From Psychrobacter sp. PL19 (GTDB lineage: Bacteria > Pseudomonadota > Gammaproteobacteria > Pseudomonadales > Moraxellaceae), in assembly GCF_017875835.1 (NCBI RefSeq), contig NZ_JAGING010000001.1:1860001-1924000 (forward strand): a DNA stretch of 64,000 nucleotides, in the 5' to 3' direction. The position numbers and the translations under genes are program-made. Shown piece after piece: positions 1-9,189 of the stretch (the stretch's first letter is position 1; every line of letters starts with the position of its first letter). The notes beneath the pieces were generated by a model. That model had not been told where the DNA came from. It ran no database searches and saw nothing but the letters and a program-made list of their open reading frames with translations.

Positions 1-561
1 TACGACTCATCAGCAGGTTGGCGAAATGTACACCCAGATACTAGAAAAATGGTTGTTCAGTGGTTTGTAAGAGCAGATTTAGAGGCTTTCTTTAAATTAT
101 TCAGCCATACAGCTGATGTCGATCGTTTTAATTATTGGATAAAGTTTATCGACAAAATCTCTTTTTCTCAGATATTTCTAGGTTCAGCCGCCGTACAATC
201 TAGACATGCTGAACATAGAAAGTTTATAGAGCTCAACCGTGGTAGGCTGAAAAATCTTGTAGGATCTACTGCTAGTAATAATGCCTTTCTACTTAAAATC
301 GATAACATCCATATTGTTGATTTTTCAGATACAGGAAATGCTTGTTATGGATATAGTAATTTACCCTTTAATATTGATAAGAAAAACATAACTGTTTTTG
401 AATTAAAGAACAAACCGCATTCAGTCTTTAAAAGTGATTCTGGTCGAGGAATGAGTTTAAGTCATTCAGGAAACTGGGAAGCTAGATTTGATGAAAAACT
501 TGCTGAGTTGGGAGTCTTTTCTAATCAATCTAATAGTCCAAAATACAAAAGACGTTATTAG
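1..561 (+). CDS. zorC: ZorC C-terminal part, type I Zorya anti-phage system (partial at the window edge)
   Basis: The frame is open from base 1, so the gene enters from the left and only its last 186 codons are seen. The visible part has the look of the EH-signature domain of ZorC: an early WFVRADLEAFF segment, a DRFNYWIKF block and a late FELKNKPHSVF block. It is followed after 9 bp by an SNF2 helicase of ZorD size, which is the type I Zorya gene order (zorA, zorB, zorC, zorD). ZorC is thought to act in the cytoplasm with ZorD downstream of the membrane ZorAB motor that senses phage infection. Family assignment rests on gene order plus these motifs. zorA and zorB would lie outside the window. 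Confidence 0.72.
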   Translation, partial: YDSSAGWRNVHPDTRKMVVQWFVRADLEAFFKLFSHTADVDRFNYWIKFIDKISFSQIFLGSAAVQSRHAEHRKFIELNRGRLKNLVGSTASNNAFLLKIDNIHIVDFSDTGNACYGYSNLPFNIDKKNITVFELKNKPHSVFKSDSGRGMSLSHSGNWEARFDEKLAELGVFSNQSNSPKYKRRY

Positions 562-570
562 AGAGTAGTT

Positions 571-3500
571 ATGAAGTTAGCATTCTGGAAAAGAAATAAA
601 GCTGTTGACGATACTAATAGAGAAGAGTTGGTAGAAAAAATCGTGTCTTTACCGCTACAATATGATGACATGGGTTTAAAGCACTGCTATACAGCTGTGG
701 CTAAAACTGATGCGGATTTCTACTGGGAGAGTTTAGCCGATGAAGAGGTTGCTTATCAGCTAGATGATAGCTATATATTGCCATGGGAAGAGTTGTTTCA
801 GATTAAACAAGACCCTGATCATAGCGATGTCATTAATTTGCTCAACTTGCCACTATCAAATGATTTATACCCGATAATTCGTAGTGAAAATGGGCTAAGT
901 GATTCTAATTTTCAAATCATTCTGGATGGTTGGTGTGATAAAAATAAGGTTAAGTTTAAAGGCTCAATCAAACGAACAGGCGCAATTATTAGTCTTACTG
1001 GTAAAGAATATTTATTGAATGAAAGCGCTTGGAAGTTATTAGAGAAAATTAAAGAGTTCTCTCGTATTACGGATAAAGATAAATCAACAAATCAAAAATA
1101 TTGGGCGCAAATACGTGGTTTAGCAAATAAAAGTGAAGCGAACTTAGATGAGTTCCTACGTAAAACAATCGTACTGGCCCCAGATGAGCTCCAACTTAAC
1201 CTTCGTAAAAACTTAGTTAGTTCAGAGTCAGTGGTAGAGGTGCAGCCTGATTTTAAAGACTCGCCCTCAAATTGGCTACAAACTTTTGATAAGTATAATG
1301 AAGTGCAAGATGAATATACAATCAGCTTACCAGAAGGTGGTTTGGCACACGTTATCATCGAGCCGCAAGTTAAAAGTGTACTAAATGAAATTAAGAAGAT
1401 GCCAAATCGTCGGATAACTGGTGAGCGTGCACAGACTTTTTTACATAATCCTTTTGCTCAGTTAGGGGAGGATGCGATAGAGGTTATATCTCCAGAGGGC
1501 TTCGAGCAATCAAAAGAAGAGGCAGAAATCTATAGCTACCGTTTGCTAGTAGATAAAGCCTATGATGAAGCATCGCATTTTAGTTCCGCTCAGTTAACGT
1601 TGCATGAAAACTCAAGTAGAGCACAAGACCCTGTTCTTTTAGAGCTTTCAAATCTAGCGCAAGCCCAACACTTTATTGCTACTTATGAGCGATCATCACC
1701 TGTGTTCCTATGGGCAGGTTACAGTATAGATAGAACCAACTACTTAGAAAATCAAGTAGAAGAGCTGAAAAGTGATCTAGAAAAAATTCAACAGTATGAT
1801 GATGAGTTGCAAGCTAAAACAGTGCTAGATTTAAGCAACTACAGCGATAGAGTGATAGGGATTGGTGAAGCTGAAAAACTGAGCTCTGAAGCAATTCAAA
1901 AAGATAGTGGTGAATCCGAATGGTTACCACAGAATCTTATAGATGAGTCAGCCGACTTATCTCAATTTACTTCTGATAATAATGATGCCACTACTGAACT
2001 ACTTGAGCAACGTATCCAGCATGCAGAGGCAGAAGGGGAGAGCTTTGTTCTACATCCGGACAGCAACGCCTCTATTCCATTAGATGATGCAAAAAAATTA
2101 CTTGATGAACTGCGTGATTCAAAGAGTGGAGACTCAGCTGAAAACGACGTAGAGCAAGAGCAGCCAGAAGCTGATGAAACAAAGAAAAAATCTACCTTAT
2201 TGATTGCTAATAATATCGATGAGGCAGACTTTACTAAAAAGCGATCTGAGACTCTGACTTTCGATGAAAGTAATCGCCCTCAGGCCAGGTTGCCATCAAG
2301 TTTTAGAAGCCAAGAATTTAGTCTAAAAAAGCATCAAGAGTACGGTATCGCTTGGCTACAAAACCTATATCAGTATGCGCCAATTCAGATAAGCGGCTGC
2401 TTGTTAGCGGATGATATGGGATTAGGGAAAACTTTGCAGTTACTTTGTTTTATTGGTGAATACTTAGAAACTACAGAAGATAAAAAGCCTGCATTAGTCG
2501 TAGCGCCAGTTTCTTTATTGGAGAACTGGGAGGCTGAAATCAATAGGTTTTTTAGCGCAAAATTTGGCAAGGTTCTAAGCTTGTATGGAGATAACTTAAA
2601 ACAGCGAAAAATACCGAAGCACTTAATATCTTCTCAATTAAGAAATGATTATGGAATAACGAATCTACTTGAAGAAAATTGGTTAGGTGGTGCAGATATC
2701 GTATTGACTACTTATGAAACAATGCGAGACCTTGAGTTTTCTTTAGGAAGGGTAGATTGGAGTGTGATGATATGCGATGAAGCACAAAAAATAAAGGTGC
2801 CCACTGCAATGGTTACTAAAGCTGCTAAAGCTCAAAAAGCAGACTTTAAAATCGCTTGTACAGGCACGCCTGTAGAAAACTCACTTGTTGATCTATGGTG
2901 CTTATTTGATTTCATTCAAGAAAATCTAATGGGTTCGCTTAGTGAATTTAATAAAGAGTATCGACGTCCTATTGAAAAGAAAGACGATGAAGACAATGCG
3001 ATAATAGATTACCTTCGTCAATTGATTGAGCCACAAGTATTAAGACGTATGAAGCATGATGTCGCTGAGTTGCCAGCAAAACACGAAATTAATGATTGTA
3101 AAAATATTAAAATATCAACGTTGCAACGCACACTATATAAACAAGTATCAAATGATTATAGAAGTTTATCTGAGCAAGGCCACAAAGGCGTTATGTTAAA
3201 AGCACTACATGATATGCGAATGATTTGTGCTCATCCCCTGAATTTGCAAGAACAAGCGACTATTAAAGATTCACCTAAAGCCGAATGGTTAATAAAGACT
3301 TTAGAGAGTATAAAACAAAAAGATGAGAAGGTTATCATTTTTACTGAGTTCAGGGCTATTCAAGTGTTCTTAAAACGCCTTCTCCTTGAGCGATTTGGAT
3401 TAAACGTTACTACAGTAAACGGGGATTCCAACACTAACAGTAGAGTAGGCTTAACTCGACAAGGTATTATTGATAAGTTCCAAGAAATGGATGGTTTCAA

Positions 3501-3798
3501 CGTGATTATATTATCTACGGTGGCAGTGGGCTTTGGGGTGAATATCCAAAAAGCGAATCATGTGATTCATTATACACGTAGTTGGAACCCAGCTAAGGAA
3601 GACCAAGCAACTGATAGAGCCTATCGAATTGGGCAAGATAAAGAGGTTTTTGTTTATTACCCATCTATTGCAGCAGATGATTTTGATACTTTTGAGATTA
3701 AATTGGACAAGCTATTATCAAGCAAACGTAGTTTAGCTGATGATATGTTAAAACCAGAAGTGGATCTTAAACAAGAGTTGATTCAGTCGATTTATTAA
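571..3798 (+). CDS. zorD: ZorD, SNF2-family helicase of type I Zorya
   Basis: A 1075-residue protein, close to the size of known type I ZorD. The N-terminal half (about 1-570) is a non-helicase region with an acidic stretch near 440-530. The C-terminal half is a SNF2 motor: Walker A in DMGLGKT near residue 615, a DEAQ box near 735, and the arginine-finger motif in DRAYRIGQ near 1015. In Zorya, ZorD is the DNA-translocating effector acting on invading phage DNA. The start ATG lies 9 bp after zorC, consistent with one operon. A generic SNF2 helicase such as RapA is less likely given the zorC-like neighbour and the long N-terminal region. Confidence 0.83.
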   Translation: MKLAFWKRNKAVDDTNREELVEKIVSLPLQYDDMGLKHCYTAVAKTDADFYWESLADEEVAYQLDDSYILPWEELFQIKQDPDHSDVINLLNLPLSNDLYPIIRSENGLSDSNFQIILDGWCDKNKVKFKGSIKRTGAIISLTGKEYLLNESAWKLLEKIKEFSRITDKDKSTNQKYWAQIRGLANKSEANLDEFLRKTIVLAPDELQLNLRKNLVSSESVVEVQPDFKDSPSNWLQTFDKYNEVQDEYTISLPEGGLAHVIIEPQVKSVLNEIKKMPNRRITGERAQTFLHNPFAQLGEDAIEVISPEGFEQSKEEAEIYSYRLLVDKAYDEASHFSSAQLTLHENSSRAQDPVLLELSNLAQAQHFIATYERSSPVFLWAGYSIDRTNYLENQVEELKSDLEKIQQYDDELQAKTVLDLSNYSDRVIGIGEAEKLSSEAIQKDSGESEWLPQNLIDESADLSQFTSDNNDATTELLEQRIQHAEAEGESFVLHPDSNASIPLDDAKKLLDELRDSKSGDSAENDVEQEQPEADETKKKSTLLIANNIDEADFTKKRSETLTFDESNRPQARLPSSFRSQEFSLKKHQEYGIAWLQNLYQYAPIQISGCLLADDMGLGKTLQLLCFIGEYLETTEDKKPALVVAPVSLLENWEAEINRFFSAKFGKVLSLYGDNLKQRKIPKHLISSQLRNDYGITNLLEENWLGGADIVLTTYETMRDLEFSLGRVDWSVMICDEAQKIKVPTAMVTKAAKAQKADFKIACTGTPVENSLVDLWCLFDFIQENLMGSLSEFNKEYRRPIEKKDDEDNAIIDYLRQLIEPQVLRRMKHDVAELPAKHEINDCKNIKISTLQRTLYKQVSNDYRSLSEQGHKGVMLKALHDMRMICAHPLNLQEQATIKDSPKAEWLIKTLESIKQKDEKVIIFTEFRAIQVFLKRLLLERFGLNVTTVNGDSNTNSRVGLTRQGIIDKFQEMDGFNVIILSTVAVGFGVNIQKANHVIHYTRSWNPAKEDQATDRAYRIGQDKEVFVYYPSIAADDFDTFEIKLDKLLSSKRSLADDMLKPEVDLKQELIQSIY

Positions 3799-4125
3799 GT
3801 AGGTTTTTCAAAAATAAAGCCTCTAAAATCTGTGTATCGATATGTTTATAAGTCAACAGCTCCGCATTGGAAAGACCAAGGTTTAGAAAAAATCGTTCTG
3901 TGCTGCATCCAATGTTTATTTCTCTCTTTTAGAGTAGTTTATAACAGAACTATTAGAGCTACGTTAGAGGCTCAGTATTAACTACATAGTTAGGTTTATA
4001 CTGTTGTGGCATCATTAAATTGGACTGTGTTTAAGAGAAGATATTTGATAAATAGAAAAGCCAGACAACTTAAGCTATCTGACTTTTTTGACGGTTAATA
4101 CTAATTTGTTTTCTTTATCTGTCCG
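3799..4125. other. Gap downstream of zorD
   Basis: AT-rich, with no credible reading frame on either strand. It contains the possible terminator at 4057-4089 and otherwise nothing I recognise. Confidence 0.5.
4057..4089 (+). terminator. Possible intrinsic terminator
   Basis: An imperfect hairpin (AGCCAGA pairing with TCTGACT, one mismatch) is followed by TTTTTT. It would end the Zorya operon. It lies 260 bp after zorD, so other termination points are possible. Confidence 0.4.
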
Positions 4126-4241
4126 TCACAAAGTGTACTCACATATTGCGCATAACCAACCATCTTTTGCGCACATATAAGAGATAGCTGCCAATACTTT
4201 AAGCGGATAAGCATAACCGCAGTATTCACATACAGCATTAT
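4126..4241 (-). pseudogene. Fragment of a CxxC...CxxC zinc-ribbon-like protein
   Basis: The minus strand reads CEYCGYAYPL ... WLCAICEYTL then stop, with two CxxC pairs about 30 residues apart. There is no start codon in frame, and the frame begins right at the end of the LRR gene in a different phase. A single-base frameshift may therefore have cut this tail off the LRR protein. A related, more decayed copy lies at about 6155-6372. Function unknown. Confidence 0.45.
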
Positions 4242-5105
4242 CTAAGTCGCCTTACCACCAACACTATCCAAAAATTGATTGACAGTTTCTGATGCACCCG
4301 ATGGAAGATTCTCATTAACATCGAGTTGTTCCAATGCTTTCAGGTTGGTAATGTTATTGGGCAAACTTTGCAGACCATTTTGATAGAGTACAAGGCTTTT
4401 TAATCTATTTAGATTGCCTATAGAACGTGGCAGGGTTTCGAGGTGAGAAGCACGTACTTCTAATTTTGTAAGGTTTGTTAAATTTCCGATACTATCAGGC
4501 AAAGCCTTCAAATCTTCATTAGCATACAGCTCAATGCTTCTGAGCTTGCTTAGACTACCAATAGAGTATGGTAAGTGTTGAACCTGCGTTCCCCTCATAT
4601 CAAAACTGGTAAGAGATGATAGATTGCCGAGCTCATTAGGAAACCTCTCTAAGCTTTTTGAAAAGATACTTAGGGATTTAAGGTTTTTTAGTTTACAGAG
4701 TACCTTTGGGAATTCAATGAAAGAGCACTTCATATATACTAGCGTCTCTAAGTTATCTAATTGAGCAATTTCTTCCGGTAGCTCTTCAAAACCGATCAGT
4801 CTAAGGTATTTCAGGTTCTTTAAATTGCCGATAGCGCCTGGCAATGGCTTAGTGGACTCACTTTCGCTTTGTAATACTGATTTATTATCAATATAGCTAT
4901 AACTCGTCAATTTTCCATATCCTAAATCAAGCCTTTCTAACTGACGTAATGCTTCAGGATCACGAGGAACAATGCTGTCAAGGCTACCATGCATATTATG
5001 GTTATCCATCCAGTCCCATATTTCCATCATCCAGTCTTCAACGTGTGTATCTTGATTACGAGTAGTGTTGTCATCTTGGTTGGTTTTATCGCTATATGCT
5101 GTCAT
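4242..5105 (-). CDS. Leucine-rich-repeat protein
   Basis: 287 residues. From about residue 60 to 270 it is built of 23-residue repeats of the type LP.SIGNL..L..L, at least eight units. The N-terminal 55 residues are polar with a WMMEIWDWMDNH segment. No signal peptide or catalytic domain is visible. LRR proteins of this type mediate protein binding; some in Gram-negative bacteria are effectors or defence-associated, but nothing here decides that. The reading frame may be truncated at its 3' end, because a CxxC-containing frame continues directly downstream in another phase. Confidence 0.75.
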   Translation of the reverse strand: MTAYSDKTNQDDNTTRNQDTHVEDWMMEIWDWMDNHNMHGSLDSIVPRDPEALRQLERLDLGYGKLTSYSYIDNKSVLQSESESTKPLPGAIGNLKNLKYLRLIGFEELPEEIAQLDNLETLVYMKCSFIEFPKVLCKLKNLKSLSIFSKSLERFPNELGNLSSLTSFDMRGTQVQHLPYSIGSLSKLRSIELYANEDLKALPDSIGNLTNLTKLEVRASHLETLPRSIGNLNRLKSLVLYQNGLQSLPNNITNLKALEQLDVNENLPSGASETVNQFLDSVGGKAT

Positions 5106-5182
5106 AAGGTTACCTTTTAATAATCGTTAAATGAGGTGAATACATTCAAATTCTTAGCTGGTGTTATTGCTATACGTCAAAC

Positions 5183-5416
5183 TTAAGAGTCGTTGGGCAC
5201 AGTAATAAAACCAAGGTAAGCCATATTCTTAGTGTAGCTTGGACTATCAGTGACTGAGACTGATAAAGATTTATTAAGCTTACTGGAGGAGTTTTTGAAA
5301 GAGGGCTTATTGAAAAAAGCGGAATAACGAAAAAGTCTCATAAGACTTAGTAGCCGAGTATGAGTAGAATAATTGAGAAGTATAAAGTTTGGAATCAATC
5401 GACTAGAAGTAGTCAT
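5183..5416 (-). CDS. Small hypothetical protein
   Basis: A 77-codon frame whose ATG at 5414-5416 is preceded by GGAG at a 7-nt distance, the main reason to list it. An upstream extension to 5467 is open but has no ribosome site. The product is basic and serine-rich with no recognisable domain. It lies 80 bp upstream of the LRR gene on the same strand. It may be spurious. Confidence 0.3.
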   Translation of the reverse strand: MTTSSRLIPNFILLNYSTHTRLLSLMRLFRYSAFFNKPSFKNSSSKLNKSLSVSVTDSPSYTKNMAYLGFITVPNDS

Positions 5417-5592
5417 AAAGAAATCTCCTATTGCTCTGTCTGTGCCAAATTGAAACGACACAGTCACCTTACAGAGCGAAAAGGAGTTGTGCGTTTTACC
5501 AGTCTTTGTTTTTCATCGCGCTGGAAGTAGCCTTAAACCCACGATGTTTTTTTATCATAACAAGCTGTTTATCATTTGTCAAAGAAGGTTGT

Positions 5593-5629
5593 CGTACTCT
5601 CTTAGGATGTTAAGTTTCCGACAATACCG
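5593..5629 (-). mobile_element. Terminal fragment of an IS3-type element
   Basis: These bases closely resemble 55735-55773, the outer end of the IS3 remnant in the right part of the window (shared core TTCCGACAATACC here, CTCCGACAATACC there). No transposase sequence remains. It looks like a scar left by deletion of an IS copy. Confidence 0.5.
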
Positions 5630-5842
5630 AGGCGGCTCTCTGTGAAGTAATGAATTACTTCAGCCTTATTAAGCCTATTATGTAGGGGCAGCGACCCTCG
5701 ACAGGTGCCAATCCTCATCCAAAGAATATCGCCTGTGTAGATAATGACTTTTGATGAAGTAGAGCATACAAATTAGGTTAGCAGCAAAAGTAAGTAGTGA
5801 TATAATGCCGCGATAATCGATATTTTATGAAGGGTTTACATT

Positions 5843-6121
5843 ATGGCTCGTACAGCTAGCGCATTACACATTTTAGTAAAACACAAAGAAGTGGCTGAGG
5901 ACATTATTGCCAAGCTTAAAAAAGGTGCCCAGTTTGATGTGTTGGCTAAGAAACACTCAACCTGCCCATCAGGTAAAAAAGGCGGCAATTTAGGTGAGTT
6001 TAAACAAGGCCAAATGGTACCAGCATTTGATAAAGTCTGCTTCAGCGGCGAACTCTTCACCCCGCATTTAGTGAAAACCAAATTTGGCTGGCATGTGGTT
6101 AAAGTGCTTTATAGGACGTAA
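5843..6121 (+). CDS. ppiC: PpiC, parvulin-type peptidyl-prolyl cis-trans isomerase
   Basis: 92 residues, the full length of the single-domain parvulin family. The fold signature is present: ALHILVKH at the start, the [13 protein letters not shown] loop at about 45-57, then [10 protein letters not shown] and a terminal GWHVVKV. There is no signal peptide, so it acts in the cytoplasm, catalysing proline isomerisation in proteins. It is monocistronic; the start ATG is the only one at the beginning of the domain. Assignment is secure at family level. Confidence 0.92.
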   Translation: MARTASALHILVKHKEVAEDIIAKLKKGAQFDVLAKKHSTCPSGKKGGNLGEFKQGQMVPAFDKVCFSGELFTPHLVKTKFGWHVVKVLYRT

Positions 6122-6154
6122 GAGTTAGAGTCGAAGCTTTTATTTTCTTTATAT

Positions 6155-6372
6155 ATCCGCCACAAAGCATTTTCACATACTGCACAAAACTAACTGTGTT
6201 TTGAACTTATATAAGAAATATCTGCAGGTAACTCAATCGGACCAATATAGACGCAGCACTTACATAGTAAATCGTTCAAGTAGGCATAACACTGAGGGCT
6301 CGTTTTAATTAGTAATTGAGCATTAATCTCATACTGTTTGCAAAGCGCCTGTACGTGTTTAATAAAGCTACC
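6155..6372 (-). pseudogene. Decayed relative of the CxxC fragment at 4126-4241
   Basis: The minus strand reads an open stretch ending in CKCCVYIGPIELP ... then an in-frame stop and FCAVCEN. Base by base it parallels 4110-4240, so the two are paralogous remnants on either side of ppiC. There is no start codon in frame and an internal stop. Function unknown. Confidence 0.4.
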
Positions 6373-6543
6373 TTGACTATCGTATGCTCAGTAATCCTTA
6401 CATATTCTTATACCGCGCGCGTTATGCGTCATATTGAGTTGCAGCTTTACACACACAACATGCTTCCGTTAATAGTAACAACCAGGTTGCGGTAATCGTT
6501 TATGAAGCTCACTTTGGAGCTTGTTGCTCGTATCTTTCACAAG

Positions 6544-6765
6544 TTAGCGGTTTTGAGTATTCAGTTGCTTTTGTATGCATACCTGCAGTGTCATATAATT
6601 ATAAAAGCAAGTCTTAATGCCTAAAAAGCGTGCTAGATCTGAGCCAGGCTGAATGTAGAGCTTACAAATTAGCGTATTGGCAATAGCACTAGCATCTCTA
6701 CTAATAGTGCTATTAGGCTTAAATTCAGCAAATAGTCTTTTATAATTATAATTAGTGATCTTCAC
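6544..6765 (-). CDS. Hypothetical small protein, possibly a gene remnant
   Basis: A 73-codon frame starting with GTG behind an AAGGAA-like site. The N-terminal third (MKITNYNYKRLFAEF) looks protein-like; the C-terminal third does not. It lies just upstream, on the same strand, of the decayed CxxC gene at 6155-6372, so it may be the front part of that broken gene. No domain recognised. Confidence 0.25.
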   Translation of the reverse strand: MKITNYNYKRLFAEFKPNSTISRDASAIANTLICKLYIQPGSDLARFLGIKTCFYNYMTLQVCIQKQLNTQNR

Positions 6766-6962
6766 AACGGTATTCCTTATCTATTCGTTTATGCTTGATA
6801 AGTTCGTCGCGTTTTGATCACGCTATGAATAATTTCAAAAGTGTTAAATGAGAAGAAAAAGTAGCGAGAATGGAATTTTTTTGCATCACTATTCTTAATA
6901 GGTGAAATTTTAGATTGGGTTCGTTTGTATAAAACCGCTATAACCCCCAAAATTAAGACAAA

Positions 6963-7001
6963 AAAAAGCCTCACTTCTTATAGTAAGAAGTGAGGCTTTT
7001 T
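6963..7001 (-). terminator. Strong terminator behind tRNA-Gly
   Basis: A perfect 18-bp inverted repeat with a 3-nt loop, flanked by A-tracts and T-tracts, so it can work on both strands. It begins 20 bp past the tRNA 3' end and is the obvious end of that transcript. Confidence 0.9.
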
Positions 7002-7020
7002 GCTCTTAACGAGCCATATT

Positions 7021-7095
7021 TGGAGCGGGAAAAGAGATTCGAACTCTCGACCCCAACCTTGGCAAGGTTATGCTCTACCACTGAGCTATTCCCGC
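7021..7095 (-). tRNA. tRNA-Gly (anticodon GCC)
   Basis: The minus strand begins GCGGGAATAGCTCAG and ends with TTCCCGC, a U discriminator and an encoded CCA. The 7-bp acceptor stem pairs fully. The anticodon loop reads CTTGCCAAG, so the anticodon is GCC, decoding GGC/GGU. The T-loop TTCGAAT is intact. A consensus promoter lies upstream and a strong terminator downstream. Confidence 0.97.
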
Positions 7096-7151
7096 TGAAT
7101 TATCAAATAGTTATAATTAGCAAGTAACTATCGTCTAGATGATGATGGCGT

Positions 7152-7179
7152 ATTATACGCAGTTTTTATGACCTGTCAA
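7152..7179 (-). promoter_or_regulatory. Sigma-70 promoter of tRNA-Gly
   Basis: On the minus strand TTGACA is separated by 16 nt from TATAAT, both perfect consensus, about 57 bp upstream of the mature tRNA 5' end. Confidence 0.85.
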
Positions 7180-7377
7180 CAGCCACTATGCAAAAAACTA
7201 AAATTTAGCAAAATAGGCATGTCATCCTGCTATGAATGTATGATATAACAGATTGTTATAATAGGTATTCCAAAAGCTTTGAATCTAATAAGTAAGCTGA
7301 AATACTCTTTTATAATGATTCCCCATCACAGTTATAACGATGACTATTTATAACAATAAGCCTTAAGGATAAGCAAT

Positions 7378-9048
7378 ATGAGCCAAGAATACACTATCGC
7401 TGATTATTTATTTGAGCGTATCGCTGAGGCGGGCGCGACTGAAGTATTTGGTGTGCCTGGTGATTTTAACTTAACATTTTTAGATAACATCATTGCTTCT
7501 GATAAGCTACGCTGGGTAGGCAATACCAACGAGCTGAACGCAGGCTACGCTGCAGACGGTTATGCGCGTGAGCGCGGTTTTGCTGCGATGGTGACGACTT
7601 TTGGCGTAGGGGAGCTGTCTGCAATTAACGCTACTGCTGGCTCTTATGCTGAATATGCCCCGGTATTGCATGTGGTTGGGGCACCTGCTATGGCGCAACA
7701 GGCGAGCAAGCGCCGGATCCATCACTCGCTTGGTGATGGCGTGTTCAATCACTTTATCAAGATGGTAGAGCCAGTGACTGTGGCGCGTGCGCAAATCACT
7801 TCTGAAAATGCGGCCTCTGAGATAGATCGAGTGATTCGTATGGTGCTTAAAAAACACCGTCCAGGCTATCTGATGCTATCACCCGATGTAGCGCGTCTGC
7901 CCATTTATCCGCCGACAACTAAGCTCATTGATAGTACAGAAGATATTACCAGTCAAGCGGCCTTAGTCGACTTTAAGCAAGCACTGATAGAGTTTTTACC
8001 GAATAAGACCACGACCTTGATGGCCGATTTAATGGTGCATCGTCTGGGACTACAAAACCAGCTTAAGGCTTTAATAGCCGACACTGAGATCCCCTATACG
8101 ACGTTATCGTGGGGCAAGACCTTGCTGGATGAACACAGTGAACGTTGGGCAGGTACTTATGCTGGCGTGGCGTCACGTCCAGTGGTCAAAGATGCGGTTG
8201 AGAACTGTGAATGTTTGATTAAGATTGGGGTACAATATACCGATACCACTACTGCTGGCTTTAGCCAAGACATTAATGAAGAGGTCGTGGTTGATTTGCA
8301 TTACGAGCGCGCGACTATCAGTGGTCGGAACTTTGCGCCAATCGCGCTGAAAGATGCTTTGCAAGCGCTGCATGAAGTAATGACTTCTGGGATTAATATC
8401 GTGCCAAAGCCGTTATGTAAAAAGATAGAGCCGCATCAGCAAAAGGGTAAGGATGACGAGCCTATCCGTCAAGATGACTTATGGCATATCATTGCTGATC
8501 GCTTAGACCATAATAATCTGGTATTTGCGGAACAAGGCACCGCTTATTTCGGTATTAGCGATGTCCGTTTACCAGAAGGCGTGACTTGCTACGGACAACC
8601 CATGTGGGGCTCAATCGGTTATACCTTGCCTGCGAGTCTAGGCGGCGCTATTGCCTCTCCGGATAAGCGTAGTGTGCTACTGATTGGCGACGGTTCAGCC
8701 TTACTGACTATTCAAGAGATAGCCGTCATGATCCAAGAACGTATTAATCCAGTTATTGTGCTGATTAACAATGATGGCTATACCGTCGAGCGCGCCATTC
8801 ATGGTGAAAACCAACGTTATAACGACATTCCTAAGTGTAATTGGCAACTGATGCCGCAAGCATTTGGTGGTAATGAGGACAATACTCTACTGCTTAAGGT
8901 TGAAACAGCGGGCGAGTTAAAAGCCGCTCTGCTAAAGGCAGCAGCCACTACAGATAAAATGGTCATGCTAGAGGTGATCACGGACAAACACGATATTCCG
9001 CCTTTATTGGCTGATATCAGCGCTGCCTTGAAGCCCTCCAAGGCCTAA
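7378..9048 (+). CDS. Thiamine-diphosphate 2-oxo-acid decarboxylase (pyruvate/indolepyruvate decarboxylase family)
   Basis: 556 residues, the family's normal length. The ThDP-activating glutamate is Glu52 in TNELNAGYAADGYAR; the HH pair typical of pyruvate and indolepyruvate decarboxylases is His115-His116 in RRIHHSLGDG; the ThDP/Mg motif runs from GDGS near 438 to INNDGYT near 465. The reaction is non-oxidative decarboxylation of a 2-oxo acid to an aldehyde in the cytoplasm. Whether pyruvate, indolepyruvate or phenylpyruvate is preferred cannot be read from motifs. Single gene with its own terminator. The ATG follows AAGGATAAGCAAT. Confidence 0.88.
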   Translation: MSQEYTIADYLFERIAEAGATEVFGVPGDFNLTFLDNIIASDKLRWVGNTNELNAGYAADGYARERGFAAMVTTFGVGELSAINATAGSYAEYAPVLHVVGAPAMAQQASKRRIHHSLGDGVFNHFIKMVEPVTVARAQITSENAASEIDRVIRMVLKKHRPGYLMLSPDVARLPIYPPTTKLIDSTEDITSQAALVDFKQALIEFLPNKTTTLMADLMVHRLGLQNQLKALIADTEIPYTTLSWGKTLLDEHSERWAGTYAGVASRPVVKDAVENCECLIKIGVQYTDTTTAGFSQDINEEVVVDLHYERATISGRNFAPIALKDALQALHEVMTSGINIVPKPLCKKIEPHQQKGKDDEPIRQDDLWHIIADRLDHNNLVFAEQGTAYFGISDVRLPEGVTCYGQPMWGSIGYTLPASLGGAIASPDKRSVLLIGDGSALLTIQEIAVMIQERINPVIVLINNDGYTVERAIHGENQRYNDIPKCNWQLMPQAFGGNEDNTLLLKVETAGELKAALLKAAATTDKMVMLEVITDKHDIPPLLADISAALKPSKA

Positions 9049-9106
9049 AAGTTCTCGCATATTCTTACTGATAGGATTGTAAGCTTCGTATAAAATGTTA
9101 GATAGC

Positions 9107-9148
9107 AAAAAGCCCCGCTCAAACATCAAAGTTAGAGCGGGGCTTTTT
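9107..9148. terminator. Bidirectional terminator
   Basis: A 14-bp inverted repeat (AAAAAGCCCCGCTC and its complement) with a 14-nt loop lies between convergent genes and has T-runs on both strands. Confidence 0.9.
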
Positions 9149-9189
9149 ATGTAAAAATAACTAAGCGCTGCAGACGGTTGGGATTTTAC

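Noticed and set aside
5431..5613. 60-codon plus-strand frame MLCLCQIETTQS...
   Set aside because: No ribosome site, no domain, and it overlaps the better supported small minus-strand frame and an IS scar.
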